NCBI RefSeq assembly: GCF_002938435.1
Contig: NZ_POQT01000001.1
Location: 124,001-188,000 of the forward strand
DNA: 64,000 nt
Direction: 5' to 3'
Origin: Blastococcus saxobsidens
Lineage (GTDB): Bacteria > Actinomycetota > Actinomycetes > Mycobacteriales > Geodermatophilaceae
Part shown: in pieces, positions 11,593 to 21,008 of the stretch
How positions within the stretch are numbered: the first letter of the stretch is position 1
Layout of the letters: each line of letters opens with the position of its first letter
Made by a program: the position numbers and the translations under genes
The notes under the pieces: generated by a model
The model's input: the letters and a program-made list of their open reading frames with translations, nothing else
What the model was told of the DNA's origin: nothing
The model's database searches: none

Positions 11593-12554
11593 TGGCCGGC
11601 AACAGCCAGCGCCGCGGCCGCAGCGACGGAGCGGGCAAGAAGCGCGCCACCGCCGGCACCGGCGGCAAGAACCGCCGTTCCCTCGCCGGCCGGGGCGCGA
11701 CCCCGCCGGCCGAGGCGCGCCCCGGGCACCCCGCGCAGCGACGCGCCCTGGCCGAGCAGCGGCAGCGGGCCGACCGCGCCCGCGCCCGCCAGCGCAACGA
11801 GGAGCAGCCGGAGCTGCTGCTCGGCCGGAACCCGGTCGTGGAGGCCCTGCGCGCGCGGATCCCGGCGACGGCGCTGTACGTCGTCACCGGTGACACCACG
11901 CGCGCCGGCGCCGACGAGCGCATCACCGAGGCGCTCGGCCTGGCCGCCGACCGCGGGCTGCCGCTGCTCGAGGTCGGGAAGTCCGAGTTCGACCGGATGT
12001 CCCAGGGGGCGCTGCACCAGGGCATCGGCCTGCAGGTGCCGCCCTACGACTACGCGCACCCGGAGGACTTCCTCGAGACCGCGCGGAACTCGGGCCGGGC
12101 CCCGCTGATCGTCGCCATGGACGGCGTCACCGACCCGCGCAACCTGGGCGCCGTCGTGCGCTCGGCGGCGGCGTTCGACGCGCACGGCGTCGTCGTCCCG
12201 CAGCGGCGGGCCGTCGGCATGACGGCGTCGGCCTGGCGGACCAGCGCCGGGGCCGCCGCCCGGCTGCGTGTGGCCCGCGCGGTGAACCTGCCGCGCGCGC
12301 TCACCGCCTACCAGGACGCCGGGCTGCAGACGGTGGGCCTGGCCGGGGACGGCGACGTCGACCTGCACGAGTACGACGGCTTCGCCGACCCCGTGGCGCT
12401 GGTCGTGGGCGCCGAGGGCACCGGCCTGTCGCGGCTGGTCCGGGAGAAGTGCGACGTCGTCGTCCGGATCCCCATCGGCCGGGACACGGAGTCGCTCAAC
12501 GTCAGCGTCGCGGCCGGCATCGCGCTGTACCAGGCGGCGGCCGCCCGCCGCTGA
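11592..12554 (+). CDS. rlmB: 23S rRNA 2'-O-ribose methyltransferase RlmB (TrmH family)
   Basis: A SpoU/TrmH methyltransferase of 320 residues. After a basic, low-complexity N-terminal tail of about 75 residues it has the substrate-binding domain ([12 protein letters not shown]) and the knotted SAM-binding domain with three SPOUT motifs: [25 protein letters not shown] and [16 protein letters not shown]. It probably methylates the ribose of a 23S rRNA guanosine, by analogy to E. coli RlmB. Start ATG shares its A with the cysS stop, so it is in the cysS operon. Confidence 0.93.
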   Translation: MAGNSQRRGRSDGAGKKRATAGTGGKNRRSLAGRGATPPAEARPGHPAQRRALAEQRQRADRARARQRNEEQPELLLGRNPVVEALRARIPATALYVVTGDTTRAGADERITEALGLAADRGLPLLEVGKSEFDRMSQGALHQGIGLQVPPYDYAHPEDFLETARNSGRAPLIVAMDGVTDPRNLGAVVRSAAAFDAHGVVVPQRRAVGMTASAWRTSAGAAARLRVARAVNLPRALTAYQDAGLQTVGLAGDGDVDLHEYDGFADPVALVVGAEGTGLSRLVREKCDVVVRIPIGRDTESLNVSVAAGIALYQAAAARR

Positions 12555-12610
12555 GCGCGGGCCACGTGCCTCGCCCGGGGGCGCGCGGGCCACGTGCCTC
12601 GCCCGGGGGC
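12555..12610. repeat. Perfect 28-bp tandem duplication
   Basis: Two identical 28-bp units start immediately after the rlmB stop codon. Each holds CACGTG and a GC-rich CCCGGGGG tract. The duplication lies in the leader of the CBS-domain gene. Confidence 0.9.
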
Positions 12611-12727
12611 GTACCGGACGTCCCGTGCCGCGACCCCTGGCGCGCGGGGAGGTCCTCTGCCACAGTCGGCTTCCGCGTCGAGGACGGACGCGTCCGCGGC
12701 GGTGATGGAGGCTCCCGGGAGGCCGGC

Positions 12728-13156
12728 GTGCAGATCAGCCAACTGCTCCGCACCAAGGGACGCGCGGTCGCGACCATCGACGGTTCCGACAGCGTCCGGT
12801 CGGCACTCGCGCTGCTGGCGGAGAAGGGGATCGGCGCGCTGGTCGTGTCCTCCGACGGTCGCCGTATCGACGGCATCGTCTCCGAGCGGGACGTGGCCCG
12901 CGGGTTGCACGACCGCGGGGCCGGGCTCCTCGCCGATCCGGTCTCCAGCGTGATGACGACCCAGGTGCACGTCTGCCCGCCCGAAGCCAGCGTGGACAGC
13001 CTCGCGCGGACGATGACCGACCACCGTGTGCGGCACGTCCCCGTCGTCGCCGAGGGCGTGCTGGTGGGCATCGTCTCGATCGGCGACGTCGTCAAGGCGC
13101 GGCTGGACGAGCTGGAGGAGGAGCGGCGGCAGCTCGTCGACTACATCCAGAGCTGA
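12728..13156 (+). CDS. Paired CBS-domain protein
   Basis: A cytoplasmic protein of 142 residues made of two CBS motifs (about 5-60 and 72-125), the classic Bateman pair that senses adenine nucleotides or SAM. First CBS ends with GIVSERDVARGL, second with GIVSIGDVVKARL; a short charged helix follows (LEEERRQLVDYIQS). Stand-alone CBS pairs of this size are common in actinobacteria and often stress-related, but ligand and partner are unknown. Start at GTG 12728 is chosen for GGGAGG 5 nt upstream; longer in-frame versions read through the tandem repeat. It is convergent with the DUF445 gene (18-nt gap). Confidence 0.88.
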   Translation: MQISQLLRTKGRAVATIDGSDSVRSALALLAEKGIGALVVSSDGRRIDGIVSERDVARGLHDRGAGLLADPVSSVMTTQVHVCPPEASVDSLARTMTDHRVRHVPVVAEGVLVGIVSIGDVVKARLDELEEERRQLVDYIQS

Positions 13157-13174
13157 CCGTCTGCCCTCGCAGGC

Positions 13175-14455
13175 TCAGCCCAGCAGCTGGGCGACGGTGT
13201 AGATCACCAGGCCGGCGAGCCCGCCGACGACGGTGCCGTTGACCCGGATCCACTGCAGGTCGCGGCCGACCTGCAGCTCGATCCGCCGGCTGGTCTCCTC
13301 GGTGTCCCAGCGGGCCACGGTGCTGCTCACCAGGTCGGCGGCGTCGGCGGCGAACCGCTCGACGGCGTAGCCGGCCGCGCGCCGGCTGTGCCGCTGCACC
13401 AGCTCCCGCACGGTCGGGTCGGTCCTGAGCAGGCGGGCGCCGTCGAGGACCAGCGCGGTGACCCGGGCCCGCAGGGGCGACGTCGGATCGGCGGCCGCCG
13501 TCAGCACGGCCTTCTTCGCGGTGGTCCACAGCGACCCCGACCAGTCGCGCACCGCCGGGTGCTCCAGCAGCTCCTTCTTGAACTCCTCGACCCGGGCGGC
13601 GGCGGCGGGATCGGTGCGCAGTGCGTGCACGTACTCGCGCAGCCGGACGTCGTAGGCGCGGCGCAGCTCGTGGCGCGGGTCCGCGCCGACCTCCTCCAGG
13701 AAGCTGTGCACCCCGGCGAACGCGCGGTCGAACACGCGGTCGTCCACCCAGTCGGGGACCCAGGCCGGGGAGGCGTCGCCGAGCTGGGCGCGGAAGACCA
13801 GCCGGTTCTCCTCGAGGAAGCGGGCCATCAGCCGCAGCGCCGCGGACAGCACCTCCTGGTGCCGGTCGCCGTCCACGACGAGCTCCAGCACCCGGGCGAC
13901 GGCCGGGGCGGCGGGCGTCTCGTGCAGCTTGCGGTCGACGAGTGCGGCGACGGCGGGCTGCACGTCGTCGTCCTTGAGCAGGTCGGTGACGGCGGTGAGG
14001 ACGGCGGCGGCGTCCCCACCCAGGCGCTCGGCCCGGCCGGGGGACTCGAGGAAGGCACCCAGGCGGCCCGGGACGTCGATGGTGGCCAGCTTCTCCTCGA
14101 CGACGGCGCGGGTCAGGAAGTTCTCCTGCACGAAGGTGCCGAGGCTCTCGCCGATCTGGTCCTTCTTGCGCGGGATGATCGCGGTGTGCGGGATCGGCAG
14201 CCGCAGCGGGTGCCGGAAGAGCGCGGTGACGGCGAACCAGTCGGCCAGCGCCCCGACCATCGAGGCCTCCGCGGTGGCCCGCACGTACCCCACCCAGGCG
14301 CCGGCGTCCTCGCCCAGCAGCACGCAGGCGAGGAAGACGGCGGCGGCGAGCCCGAACAGGCCGGTCGCCAGCCGCTTCATGCGGGCGAGGTCGCGGGCCC
14401 GGGCCGGGTCGTCGAGCGAGCCGGCCAAGGGGACGGTCAGTCGGGGAGCGGCCAC
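13175..14455 (-). CDS. DUF445 membrane protein
   Basis: Member of the DUF445 family (YjiN-like), 426 residues. An N-terminal membrane helix (about 26-43) is followed by the family core ASMVGALADWFAVTALFRHPL and IPHTAIIPRKKDQIGESLG, a long helical soluble region, and a C-terminal hydrophobic helix (VNGTVVGGLAGLVIYTVAQLLG). Function is unknown. GTG at 14455 is selected because TAGGCT ends 7 nt upstream; the open frame continues far upstream but that part is antisense to the protease gene. Confidence 0.88.
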   Translation of the reverse strand: MAAPRLTVPLAGSLDDPARARDLARMKRLATGLFGLAAAVFLACVLLGEDAGAWVGYVRATAEASMVGALADWFAVTALFRHPLRLPIPHTAIIPRKKDQIGESLGTFVQENFLTRAVVEEKLATIDVPGRLGAFLESPGRAERLGGDAAAVLTAVTDLLKDDDVQPAVAALVDRKLHETPAAPAVARVLELVVDGDRHQEVLSAALRLMARFLEENRLVFRAQLGDASPAWVPDWVDDRVFDRAFAGVHSFLEEVGADPRHELRRAYDVRLREYVHALRTDPAAAARVEEFKKELLEHPAVRDWSGSLWTTAKKAVLTAAADPTSPLRARVTALVLDGARLLRTDPTVRELVQRHSRRAAGYAVERFAADAADLVSSTVARWDTEETSRRIELQVGRDLQWIRVNGTVVGGLAGLVIYTVAQLLG

Positions 14456-14462
14456 CCGGCCC

Positions 14463-14468
14463 AGCCTA
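14463..14468 (-). promoter_or_regulatory. -10 element of a leaderless promoter (DUF445 gene)
   Basis: TAGGCT on the minus strand, 7-nt spacer, then the GTG at 14455. It lies in the 44-bp gap after the protease gene. Confidence 0.6.
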
Positions 14469-14499
14469 GGGATCGGGCGCGGGTGGTCGCTCCCGCGCC

Positions 14500-15825
<1,326 letters not shown>

Positions 15826-15936
15826 GGGTCCGATCCTCTCCTGGCGCTGCCGTCCGGCCGTGCCGTCGACACCCACTGTGCGCCGCCGGGCTGCTTCGTC
15901 GCTGGGGGCGGGCTGTGAGGTTCCTGGACGCACCGG

Positions 15937-16710
15937 TCAGCGGGGCACGGGCAGCAGCCGGCCTCGGGCCACCAGCTCCGTGACGGCCCAGACCGCCAGG
16001 ACCTCGGCGGCGAGGAGGCCGATCAGCACGAGCAGCTGTGCCGCGCCGGCCTCCAGGGGGCTGCCGCCACCGAGCAGCACGCCGACGAATGCGCCCGGGA
16101 GCGTGACCAGACCGACCGTGCGCGTCTGGTCCAGCGGTGGGACGAGCGCCGTGCCGGCGACCGGCCGGGCGACGAGCAGGACGGCGTCCCGGCGCAGGAG
16201 GCCGAGGGCGAGGGCCGCCTCCACCTCGCCGTGGCGCTGGTCGAGCTCCTCGCGCAGCCGCCGGCCGGCCAGCGAGGTGGCGGTCATGGCCCCGCCGATG
16301 AGGATGCCGGCGACCGGGATGACGGCCGCGCCGCGCAGCGGCACCGTGCCGCTGGCCAGGACCAGCGCCACCACCGGGGCGGCGCCGCCGACCACGGGCA
16401 GGGCGACGGCGAGCAGCCTGCGGGCGGAGCCGGGCGAGCGTAGGGGGCGATCGGTGACGCGGCCGGTCGCGGTGACCGTCGCGACGCTGATCATCAGCAG
16501 GACGAAGGCCGCCGACAGCCAGAGCGACTCGATGACGACGAGCAGCAGCGCCGAGACGACGGCGAGCTGCACGGTGGCCCGCGCGGCGGCCACCAGCACC
16601 GGGCGGTCCTCGCCGAGCCCGGACAGCCGGCCGGCCACCACGGCCACGGCGGTCAGGACCACCAGGACGACGGCGAGCCGGACGTCGACGTCGACCACGG
16701 AGGAGCCCAC
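15937..16710 (-). CDS. FetB-like ABC transporter permease (UPF0014)
   Basis: A UPF0014/FetB family membrane protein of about 257 residues with six to seven helices. Conserved family segments include LMISVATVTATGRV, PVAGILIGGAMTATSLAGRRL and LVTLPGAFVGVLLGG. In E. coli FetB pairs with the ATPase FetA to export iron; no ATPase gene is adjacent here, so the partner is elsewhere or missing. GTG at 16710 gives a normal length; the open frame extends upstream over the divergent gene and is not credible. The HtrA-like protease gene follows 111 bp downstream. Confidence 0.82.
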   Translation of the reverse strand: MGSSVVDVDVRLAVVLVVLTAVAVVAGRLSGLGEDRPVLVAAARATVQLAVVSALLLVVIESLWLSAAFVLLMISVATVTATGRVTDRPLRSPGSARRLLAVALPVVGGAAPVVALVLASGTVPLRGAAVIPVAGILIGGAMTATSLAGRRLREELDQRHGEVEAALALGLLRRDAVLLVARPVAGTALVPPLDQTRTVGLVTLPGAFVGVLLGGGSPLEAGAAQLLVLIGLLAAEVLAVWAVTELVARGRLLPVPR

Positions 16711-16857
16711 GGCGGGGAATCCTGCCCGGGGGCCCGGCGCGGACGGGAAGCGGGTGACCGGTTCGTGGCGCGGTGTGCATGAGCGGCCGATCCCGGGTAG
16801 TGGCAGGGCCGGCGGCCCCGGGGCCGCCGTTCGCTTCGTCCGCCGTGGAGGCTGCTC

Positions 16858-17526
16858 GTGCCCGTCCGTGGTCCCTTCGCCCGGTTCCTGGCCGGGGTCG
16901 CCCTGGTCCTCCTCGCTGCCGTCGCGGTCATCGGGGGCGTCGCGCTGCGCGGGCCGGGGCTGGTCGCCGTCCTCGTGTCCGGCGCCATGGCCGGCTGCAT
17001 CGCCGCCGGCGTCGCCCGCGAGACGCCGGCGCCGCGCCGTCGTTCGATCACCGAGTCCGCGCTGCACACGGCGGCGGTGACCGTGGCGGTGCTCCTGGTG
17101 CTCAGCGGGGCCGCGCTGCTCCTCGGCGGCGGGTTCGCGGTGCTGCTGGTGGGCATGGCCGGCGCCGGCTGGGCCGTCACCCGCTGGCTGCGCAGGCGTC
17201 AGGTGGAAGCAGGGCGCCCTGCGCGGGTGCAGGACTTCGGGCACCCGGTCGTTCTCGGGATGCCGGTCGCGGCCGGTCTGCCGACGTCCGAGCTGGCCGA
17301 CGAGTGGGTGCGTACGGGGGTCGCCCTGCGCGGGTCGCTCGAGCCGGCGACGCGGCAGGGGCTCGTCGTCCGGCGGAGCCAGCTGCTCGACGAACTGGAG
17401 CGCCGCGACCCCGACGGCTTCGCCCGGTGGCTCGCCGCCGGACCGTTGGACAGCGCCGACCCGACGGGCTTCGTCCGCGGGGGACCGCGGCGGTCGGGCC
17501 CGAGCTCGGAGACCAAAGCGGCCTGA
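16858..17526 (+). CDS. Membrane protein of unknown function
   Basis: A 222-residue protein, not assigned to a family. The N-terminal half has about four membrane helices (12-30, 34-53, 72-90, 92-110); the C-terminal half is cytoplasmic, with QDFGHPVVLGMPVAAGLPTSELADEWVRTG and RRSQLLDELERRDPDGFARWLAAG. The second of these is a frequent C-terminal motif in actinobacterial membrane proteins of unknown role. GTGGAGG sits about 5 nt before the GTG start. It precedes tRNA-Thr by 48 bp. Confidence 0.75.
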   Translation: MPVRGPFARFLAGVALVLLAAVAVIGGVALRGPGLVAVLVSGAMAGCIAAGVARETPAPRRRSITESALHTAAVTVAVLLVLSGAALLLGGGFAVLLVGMAGAGWAVTRWLRRRQVEAGRPARVQDFGHPVVLGMPVAAGLPTSELADEWVRTGVALRGSLEPATRQGLVVRRSQLLDELERRDPDGFARWLAAGPLDSADPTGFVRGGPRRSGPSSETKAA

Positions 17527-17574
17527 GCGAGGGTCCGGCACTTACGATCGACGCGGCCGGCGGTGCTGGCCGCC

Positions 17575-17647
17575 GCCGGCGTGGCGCAATTGGTAGCGCA
17601 CTCGACTTGTAATCGAGCGGTTAGGGGTTCGAGTCCCCTCGTCGGCT
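17575..17647 (+). tRNA. tRNA-Thr (anticodon TGT)
   Basis: A 73-nt cloverleaf: 7-bp acceptor stem (one G-U pair), D-arm GCGC/GCGC, anticodon stem CTCGA/TCGAG with TGT at 17608-17610, and a T-arm with GGTTCGAGTC. CCA is not encoded. The discriminator base is also the last base of the opposite-strand DUF5313 stop codon. Confidence 0.97.
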
Positions 17648-18042
17648 CAGTCGAAGCTGCCCGAGCCGTCGCGCCGGTAGGGGGACAGCCGCTCCAGGCG
17701 CTCCCGCTCCACCCGTTCGGCCCGCACCCGCGCCGCCGTCCCCGGCTCGTAGCCGGCCTTGACCACCCGGTGCTCGATGGTCTCCACCATGAACGCCAGG
17801 GAAAACAGCAGGCCGAGCAGGAACCCGCCGACCGCCGCGGACACGCGGTAGGCCATCGGCACCGGCACCAGCAGGCAGAGCACCACGATCGGCAGCATCT
17901 GGACGGCGGCGCGGGCCAGGTGGCGCCACACCCACGTCCGGCGGGTGGTGTCGGCGAGCACCCAGGGCGACAGGTGGCGGGGGAGCCGCCCCCCGAGGGC
18001 GTACCAGACCCACTGCAGCGGGTTCGGTCGCTGTCTGCTCAC
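17647..18042 (-). CDS. DUF5313 membrane protein
   Basis: An actinobacterial family of unknown function, 131 residues, recognised from the start RPNPLQWVWYALGGRLP. Two membrane helices (about 45-63 and 68-87) and a charged C-terminal helix follow. GTG at 18042 lies 6 nt after TACCGT, a leaderless arrangement; the divergent rarD gene starts 53 bp away. The stop codon overlaps the final base of tRNA-Thr on the other strand. Confidence 0.85.
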   Translation of the reverse strand: MSRQRPNPLQWVWYALGGRLPRHLSPWVLADTTRRTWVWRHLARAAVQMLPIVVLCLLVPVPMAYRVSAAVGGFLLGLLFSLAFMVETIEHRVVKAGYEPGTAARVRAERVERERLERLSPYRRDGSGSFD

Positions 18043-18048
18043 CCCTCG

Positions 18049-18089
18049 ACGGTAAGCCGCACGGGGCCGGGAACGACGCGGCGTACGGT
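18049..18089. promoter_or_regulatory. Divergent leaderless promoters (DUF5313 gene and rarD)
   Basis: TACCGT (minus strand, 18054-18049) ends 6 nt before the DUF5313 GTG, and TACGGT (plus strand, 18084-18089) ends 6 nt before the rarD GTG. The whole divergent gap is 53 bp, so any regulator would affect both. Confidence 0.6.
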
Positions 18090-18095
18090 TCTCGG

Positions 18096-19013
18096 GTGGA
18101 CGAGCGTCGCCTGGGGGTGGTCTCCGGGCTGGGCGCCTACGCCCTGTGGGGCCTCTTCCCGCTGTACTTCCCGCTGCTCGAGCCGGCCGGCGGGGTGGAG
18201 ATCGTCGCCCACCGGGTGCTCTGGTCGCTGCTGTTCGTCGGCCTCCTGCTGAGCGCGCTGCGCCGGTGGGGGCACGTGCGGGCCGCGGTCCGCGACCGGC
18301 GGACCCTCCTGGTGCTATCCGGAGCGGCGGTGCTCATCGCGGGGAACTGGCTGATCTTCGTGTTCGGCGTGAACTCCGGCCAGGTCGTGGAGACGTCGCT
18401 GGGCTACTTCATCAACCCGCTGGTGAGCGTGGTGCTCGGCGTCGTCGTCTTCTCCGAGCGGCTGCGCCCCCTGCAGTGGACCGCCGTCGGGATCGCCGCC
18501 GTGGCGGTCGCGGTCCTGACGGTGGACTACGGGCGGCCGCCCTGGATCGCGCTGAGCCTGGCCCTGACCTTCGGCCTGTACGGGCTCATGAAGAAGCTCG
18601 TGTCGGTGGAGGCCGCCCCGGGCCTGTTCCTGGAGACGGCGCTCGTCGCGGGTCCCGCCGTCGTCGTCCTGTCGCTGCTGCACGCCGACGGAGCCGGCAC
18701 GTTCACCGGTGAGGGCGCCGGGCACGCCCTGCTGCTCGTCAGCTCCGGGGTGGCGACGGCGATACCGCTGCTGCTGTTCGCGGCGGCGGCCCGGCGGATC
18801 CCGCTCTCGACGGTCGGCCTGCTGCAGTACCTCACGCCGCTGATGCAGCTGGCCATCGGCGTCTTCGTCTACGGCGAGCCCATGCCGCCCGCCCGGCTGG
18901 TCGGTTTCGTGATCGTCTGGGTCGCGCTGGCGGTGTTCACCGCGGACATGCTGCGACACGCCCGGGCGGGGGCCCGGCGGACGTCACGCGAGGTCGTTCC
19001 GCTCGTCCCCTGA
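18096..19013 (+). CDS. rarD: RarD-type EamA family transporter
   Basis: A ten-helix drug/metabolite transporter superfamily protein of 305 residues. RarD hallmarks include GLGAYALWGLFPLYFPLL at the start, GYFINPLVSVVLGVVVFSERL and LLQYLTPLMQLAIGV. E. coli RarD was linked to chloramphenicol sensitivity, but the natural substrate is unknown. Leaderless GTG start at 18096. Confidence 0.92.
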   Translation: MDERRLGVVSGLGAYALWGLFPLYFPLLEPAGGVEIVAHRVLWSLLFVGLLLSALRRWGHVRAAVRDRRTLLVLSGAAVLIAGNWLIFVFGVNSGQVVETSLGYFINPLVSVVLGVVVFSERLRPLQWTAVGIAAVAVAVLTVDYGRPPWIALSLALTFGLYGLMKKLVSVEAAPGLFLETALVAGPAVVVLSLLHADGAGTFTGEGAGHALLLVSSGVATAIPLLLFAAAARRIPLSTVGLLQYLTPLMQLAIGVFVYGEPMPPARLVGFVIVWVALAVFTADMLRHARAGARRTSREVVPLVP

Positions 19014-19065
19014 CCTGCTCGGAACCCCGGCGCGGCGGGAGAGCGAAAACGTCGGTGGCCCCGTC

Positions 19066-19101
19066 TACGGTCGGTCCCGAGCCTCCCGGGTTGCCCGGGA
19101 G
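19066..19101 (+). promoter_or_regulatory. -10-like TACGGT and leader hairpin before the DUF3263 gene
   Basis: TACGGT (19066-19071) would start transcription near 19078. A perfect hairpin with 8-bp arms (CTCCCGGG/CCCGGGAG, TTG loop) at 19083-19101 would then be at the 5' end of the mRNA, 29 nt before the ATG. No clear -35 box is visible. Confidence 0.45.
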
Positions 19102-19129
19102 ACGGGACGGCCCAGGAGATGAACGAGCG

Positions 19130-19468
19130 ATGACCAGCGACCCAGCCCCCGTGGTCTCCCCGCCCCGGGCGAACGGGTCAGGGGAGGCATCCACGCAGGT
19201 CGGCGCGGGAGTTCTGTCCCGGCGCGAGCACGAGATGCTCGGGTTCGAGCGGCAGTGGTGGCGGCGGGCCGGAGCCAAGGAGACGGCGATCCGCGACCTC
19301 TTCGATACGACGCCCACCCGTTACTACCAGGCGCTCAACGCCCTGGTCGACCGCCCCGAGGCGCTGGCCGCCGATCCGCTGCTCGTGCAGCGCCTCCGCA
19401 GGCTGCGGACGGCGCGGCAACGAACGCGTTCGTCTCAAATCCTGGGCAGATCGAATGACATCGATTAG
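19130..19468 (+). CDS. DUF3263 protein
   Basis: A small conserved actinobacterial protein, 112 residues, unknown function. The core REHEMLGFERQWWRRAGAKE, then TRYYQALNALVDRPEALAADP and basic LVQRLRRLR, is the DUF3263 signature and looks like a helical, possibly helix-turn-helix, DNA-binding unit. AGGAGAT precedes the ATG at 19130 by 10 nt. The LytR_C gene starts 11 nt after its stop, the usual partner of DUF3263 in actinobacteria. Confidence 0.9.
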   Translation: MTSDPAPVVSPPRANGSGEASTQVGAGVLSRREHEMLGFERQWWRRAGAKETAIRDLFDTTPTRYYQALNALVDRPEALAADPLLVQRLRRLRTARQRTRSSQILGRSNDID

Positions 19469-19479
19469 ATTCGCTCACC

Positions 19480-20952
19480 GTGGGCAGGCACGCCGCGTCA
19501 GGCAGTGACGGACTGAACCAGGGGAACGCTCCTGCAGCCGCTGGACGGCGCAGGACCGATGCCCCCGATGGCTCGTGGCCGGGGGCGGCCCGTGGCCTGG
19601 GTGATCACCCGACGGCACCGGGGCGGGAACGCTCGGAGCGCCGCGAGGCCCGGCTCGACGCACCGCCCGCCGACGCTGGGCGGCCGAAGTCGCGTTCACG
19701 GCTGCCGCTGCCCCCGGTCCCCGTCGGTGGCCGTGCGGTCGTCGCCCCCGCGCCGCGGCCCGCCGGCCCCGTGCGCGGCGCCTCGGTGGCGGAGCCCCGT
19801 CTCGACCGGTCGGTGCCCGTGCGTGCGGCCGCCCCCGGCCGCGGTGCCGACGTGCTGGCCCCGGTGTCCAACGGGGAGGCGCTGTTCGCCGCGCCCGTGC
19901 ACACCGCCGCCAAGACCGCTTCCCCGAGCTTCGCGCCGTCGCGCACCTGGGTCGAGGACGAGCCGCTCGTCTCCACCGGCCGCAACCTCACCCGCGCGCC
20001 CCGTCCGGCTCCCCGCGTGCCCCGGGTGCCGCGCCAGACCACCCCCGCGGGCGCCCCGTCCATCTCCTACGGGGACTGGACCAAGCCGTCCCGGGCCGAC
20101 GAGGGTTCGCGTCCCGCCTTCGACCTGGGCACCGACCTGGACCTCCCGCAGGCGCTGATCCCGCCCGCCACGACGGCCATCCCCGAGCGCGGCACCGCGG
20201 CCCGCCGCGAGTCCGACCGCCTCGACGACGGGTACGACGACTACGACCAGGTCGACGCGTTCGAGATCGACGAGGACCACGCCGCTGACGACGACCTCGC
20301 CGTCGACGCGGAGGCCGAGGCCGGATCGGGCCAGCGCGGTCGCGCCGCCTACCGCGCCCAGCGCCAGGCCGCCGACGCCGCGCGCCGCAAGGCGGCCAAG
20401 CGCAACGGCACCCCTGACGTCCTGTTCGAGGACGAGGAGGAGCGCAAGCCCCGTCTCGTCCTCAAGGGGCTCGTCGCCATGGTCGTGGTCGCGCTCGCCG
20501 TCCTCGGCGTCTACACCGTGACCAAGCCCCAGCCCACGCAGCCCGTGGCGGCGACCGCGCCGGAGACCACCGCCCCGGTCGTCGCGCCGCCCACCGCCGA
20601 GCTGCCGCCGCTGGCCAACGAGCCGATCTCCCTCGAGCCCGAGGTGGCCTCCGACGTGCGTGCGCCGGTCACCGTGCTCAACGCCACCACCGTCAACGGC
20701 CTGGCCGGCAAGATCTCCTCCGTCGTCGTCGCCGGCGGCTGGGAGTCGCCCGGCACCGGCGCCTACCCCGGCAGCGACATCCCGACCACCACGGTCTTCT
20801 TCACCGAGGGCGACGAGCAGCAGCGGCAGGCCGCCGAGCAGCTGGTCGCGCAGTTCCCGGAGCTGGCCGGCCCCGCGCCCCGGTTCTTCGAGGTCAGCGG
20901 CACCCCCGCGCCCGGCCTGGTCATCGTCGCCACGGGCAACTGGCAGCCCTGA
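19480..20952 (+). CDS. LytR C-terminal domain membrane protein
   Basis: A 490-residue protein: a long disordered, charged cytoplasmic part (1-325, with acidic stretch DDDLAVDAEAEAG), one membrane helix (about 328-346, LVAMVVVALAVLGVYTV), a Pro/Thr linker and an extracytoplasmic LytR_C domain (VRAPVTVLNATTVNGLAGKI to VIVATGNW). LytR_C domains are thought to assist cell-wall assembly; the catalytic LytR-CpsA-Psr domain is absent. GTG at 19480 follows TAGATT by 8 nt; that hexamer overlaps the DUF3263 stop codon. Confidence 0.88.
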   Translation: MGRHAASGSDGLNQGNAPAAAGRRRTDAPDGSWPGAARGLGDHPTAPGRERSERREARLDAPPADAGRPKSRSRLPLPPVPVGGRAVVAPAPRPAGPVRGASVAEPRLDRSVPVRAAAPGRGADVLAPVSNGEALFAAPVHTAAKTASPSFAPSRTWVEDEPLVSTGRNLTRAPRPAPRVPRVPRQTTPAGAPSISYGDWTKPSRADEGSRPAFDLGTDLDLPQALIPPATTAIPERGTAARRESDRLDDGYDDYDQVDAFEIDEDHAADDDLAVDAEAEAGSGQRGRAAYRAQRQAADAARRKAAKRNGTPDVLFEDEEERKPRLVLKGLVAMVVVALAVLGVYTVTKPQPTQPVAATAPETTAPVVAPPTAELPPLANEPISLEPEVASDVRAPVTVLNATTVNGLAGKISSVVVAGGWESPGTGAYPGSDIPTTTVFFTEGDEQQRQAAEQLVAQFPELAGPAPRFFEVSGTPAPGLVIVATGNWQP

Positions 20953-21008
20953 TCCAGCCGTCCGGGGCCTCGCGGAACACTCGCGGGGTCCCGGCCGTTG
21001 GGCGCTGC

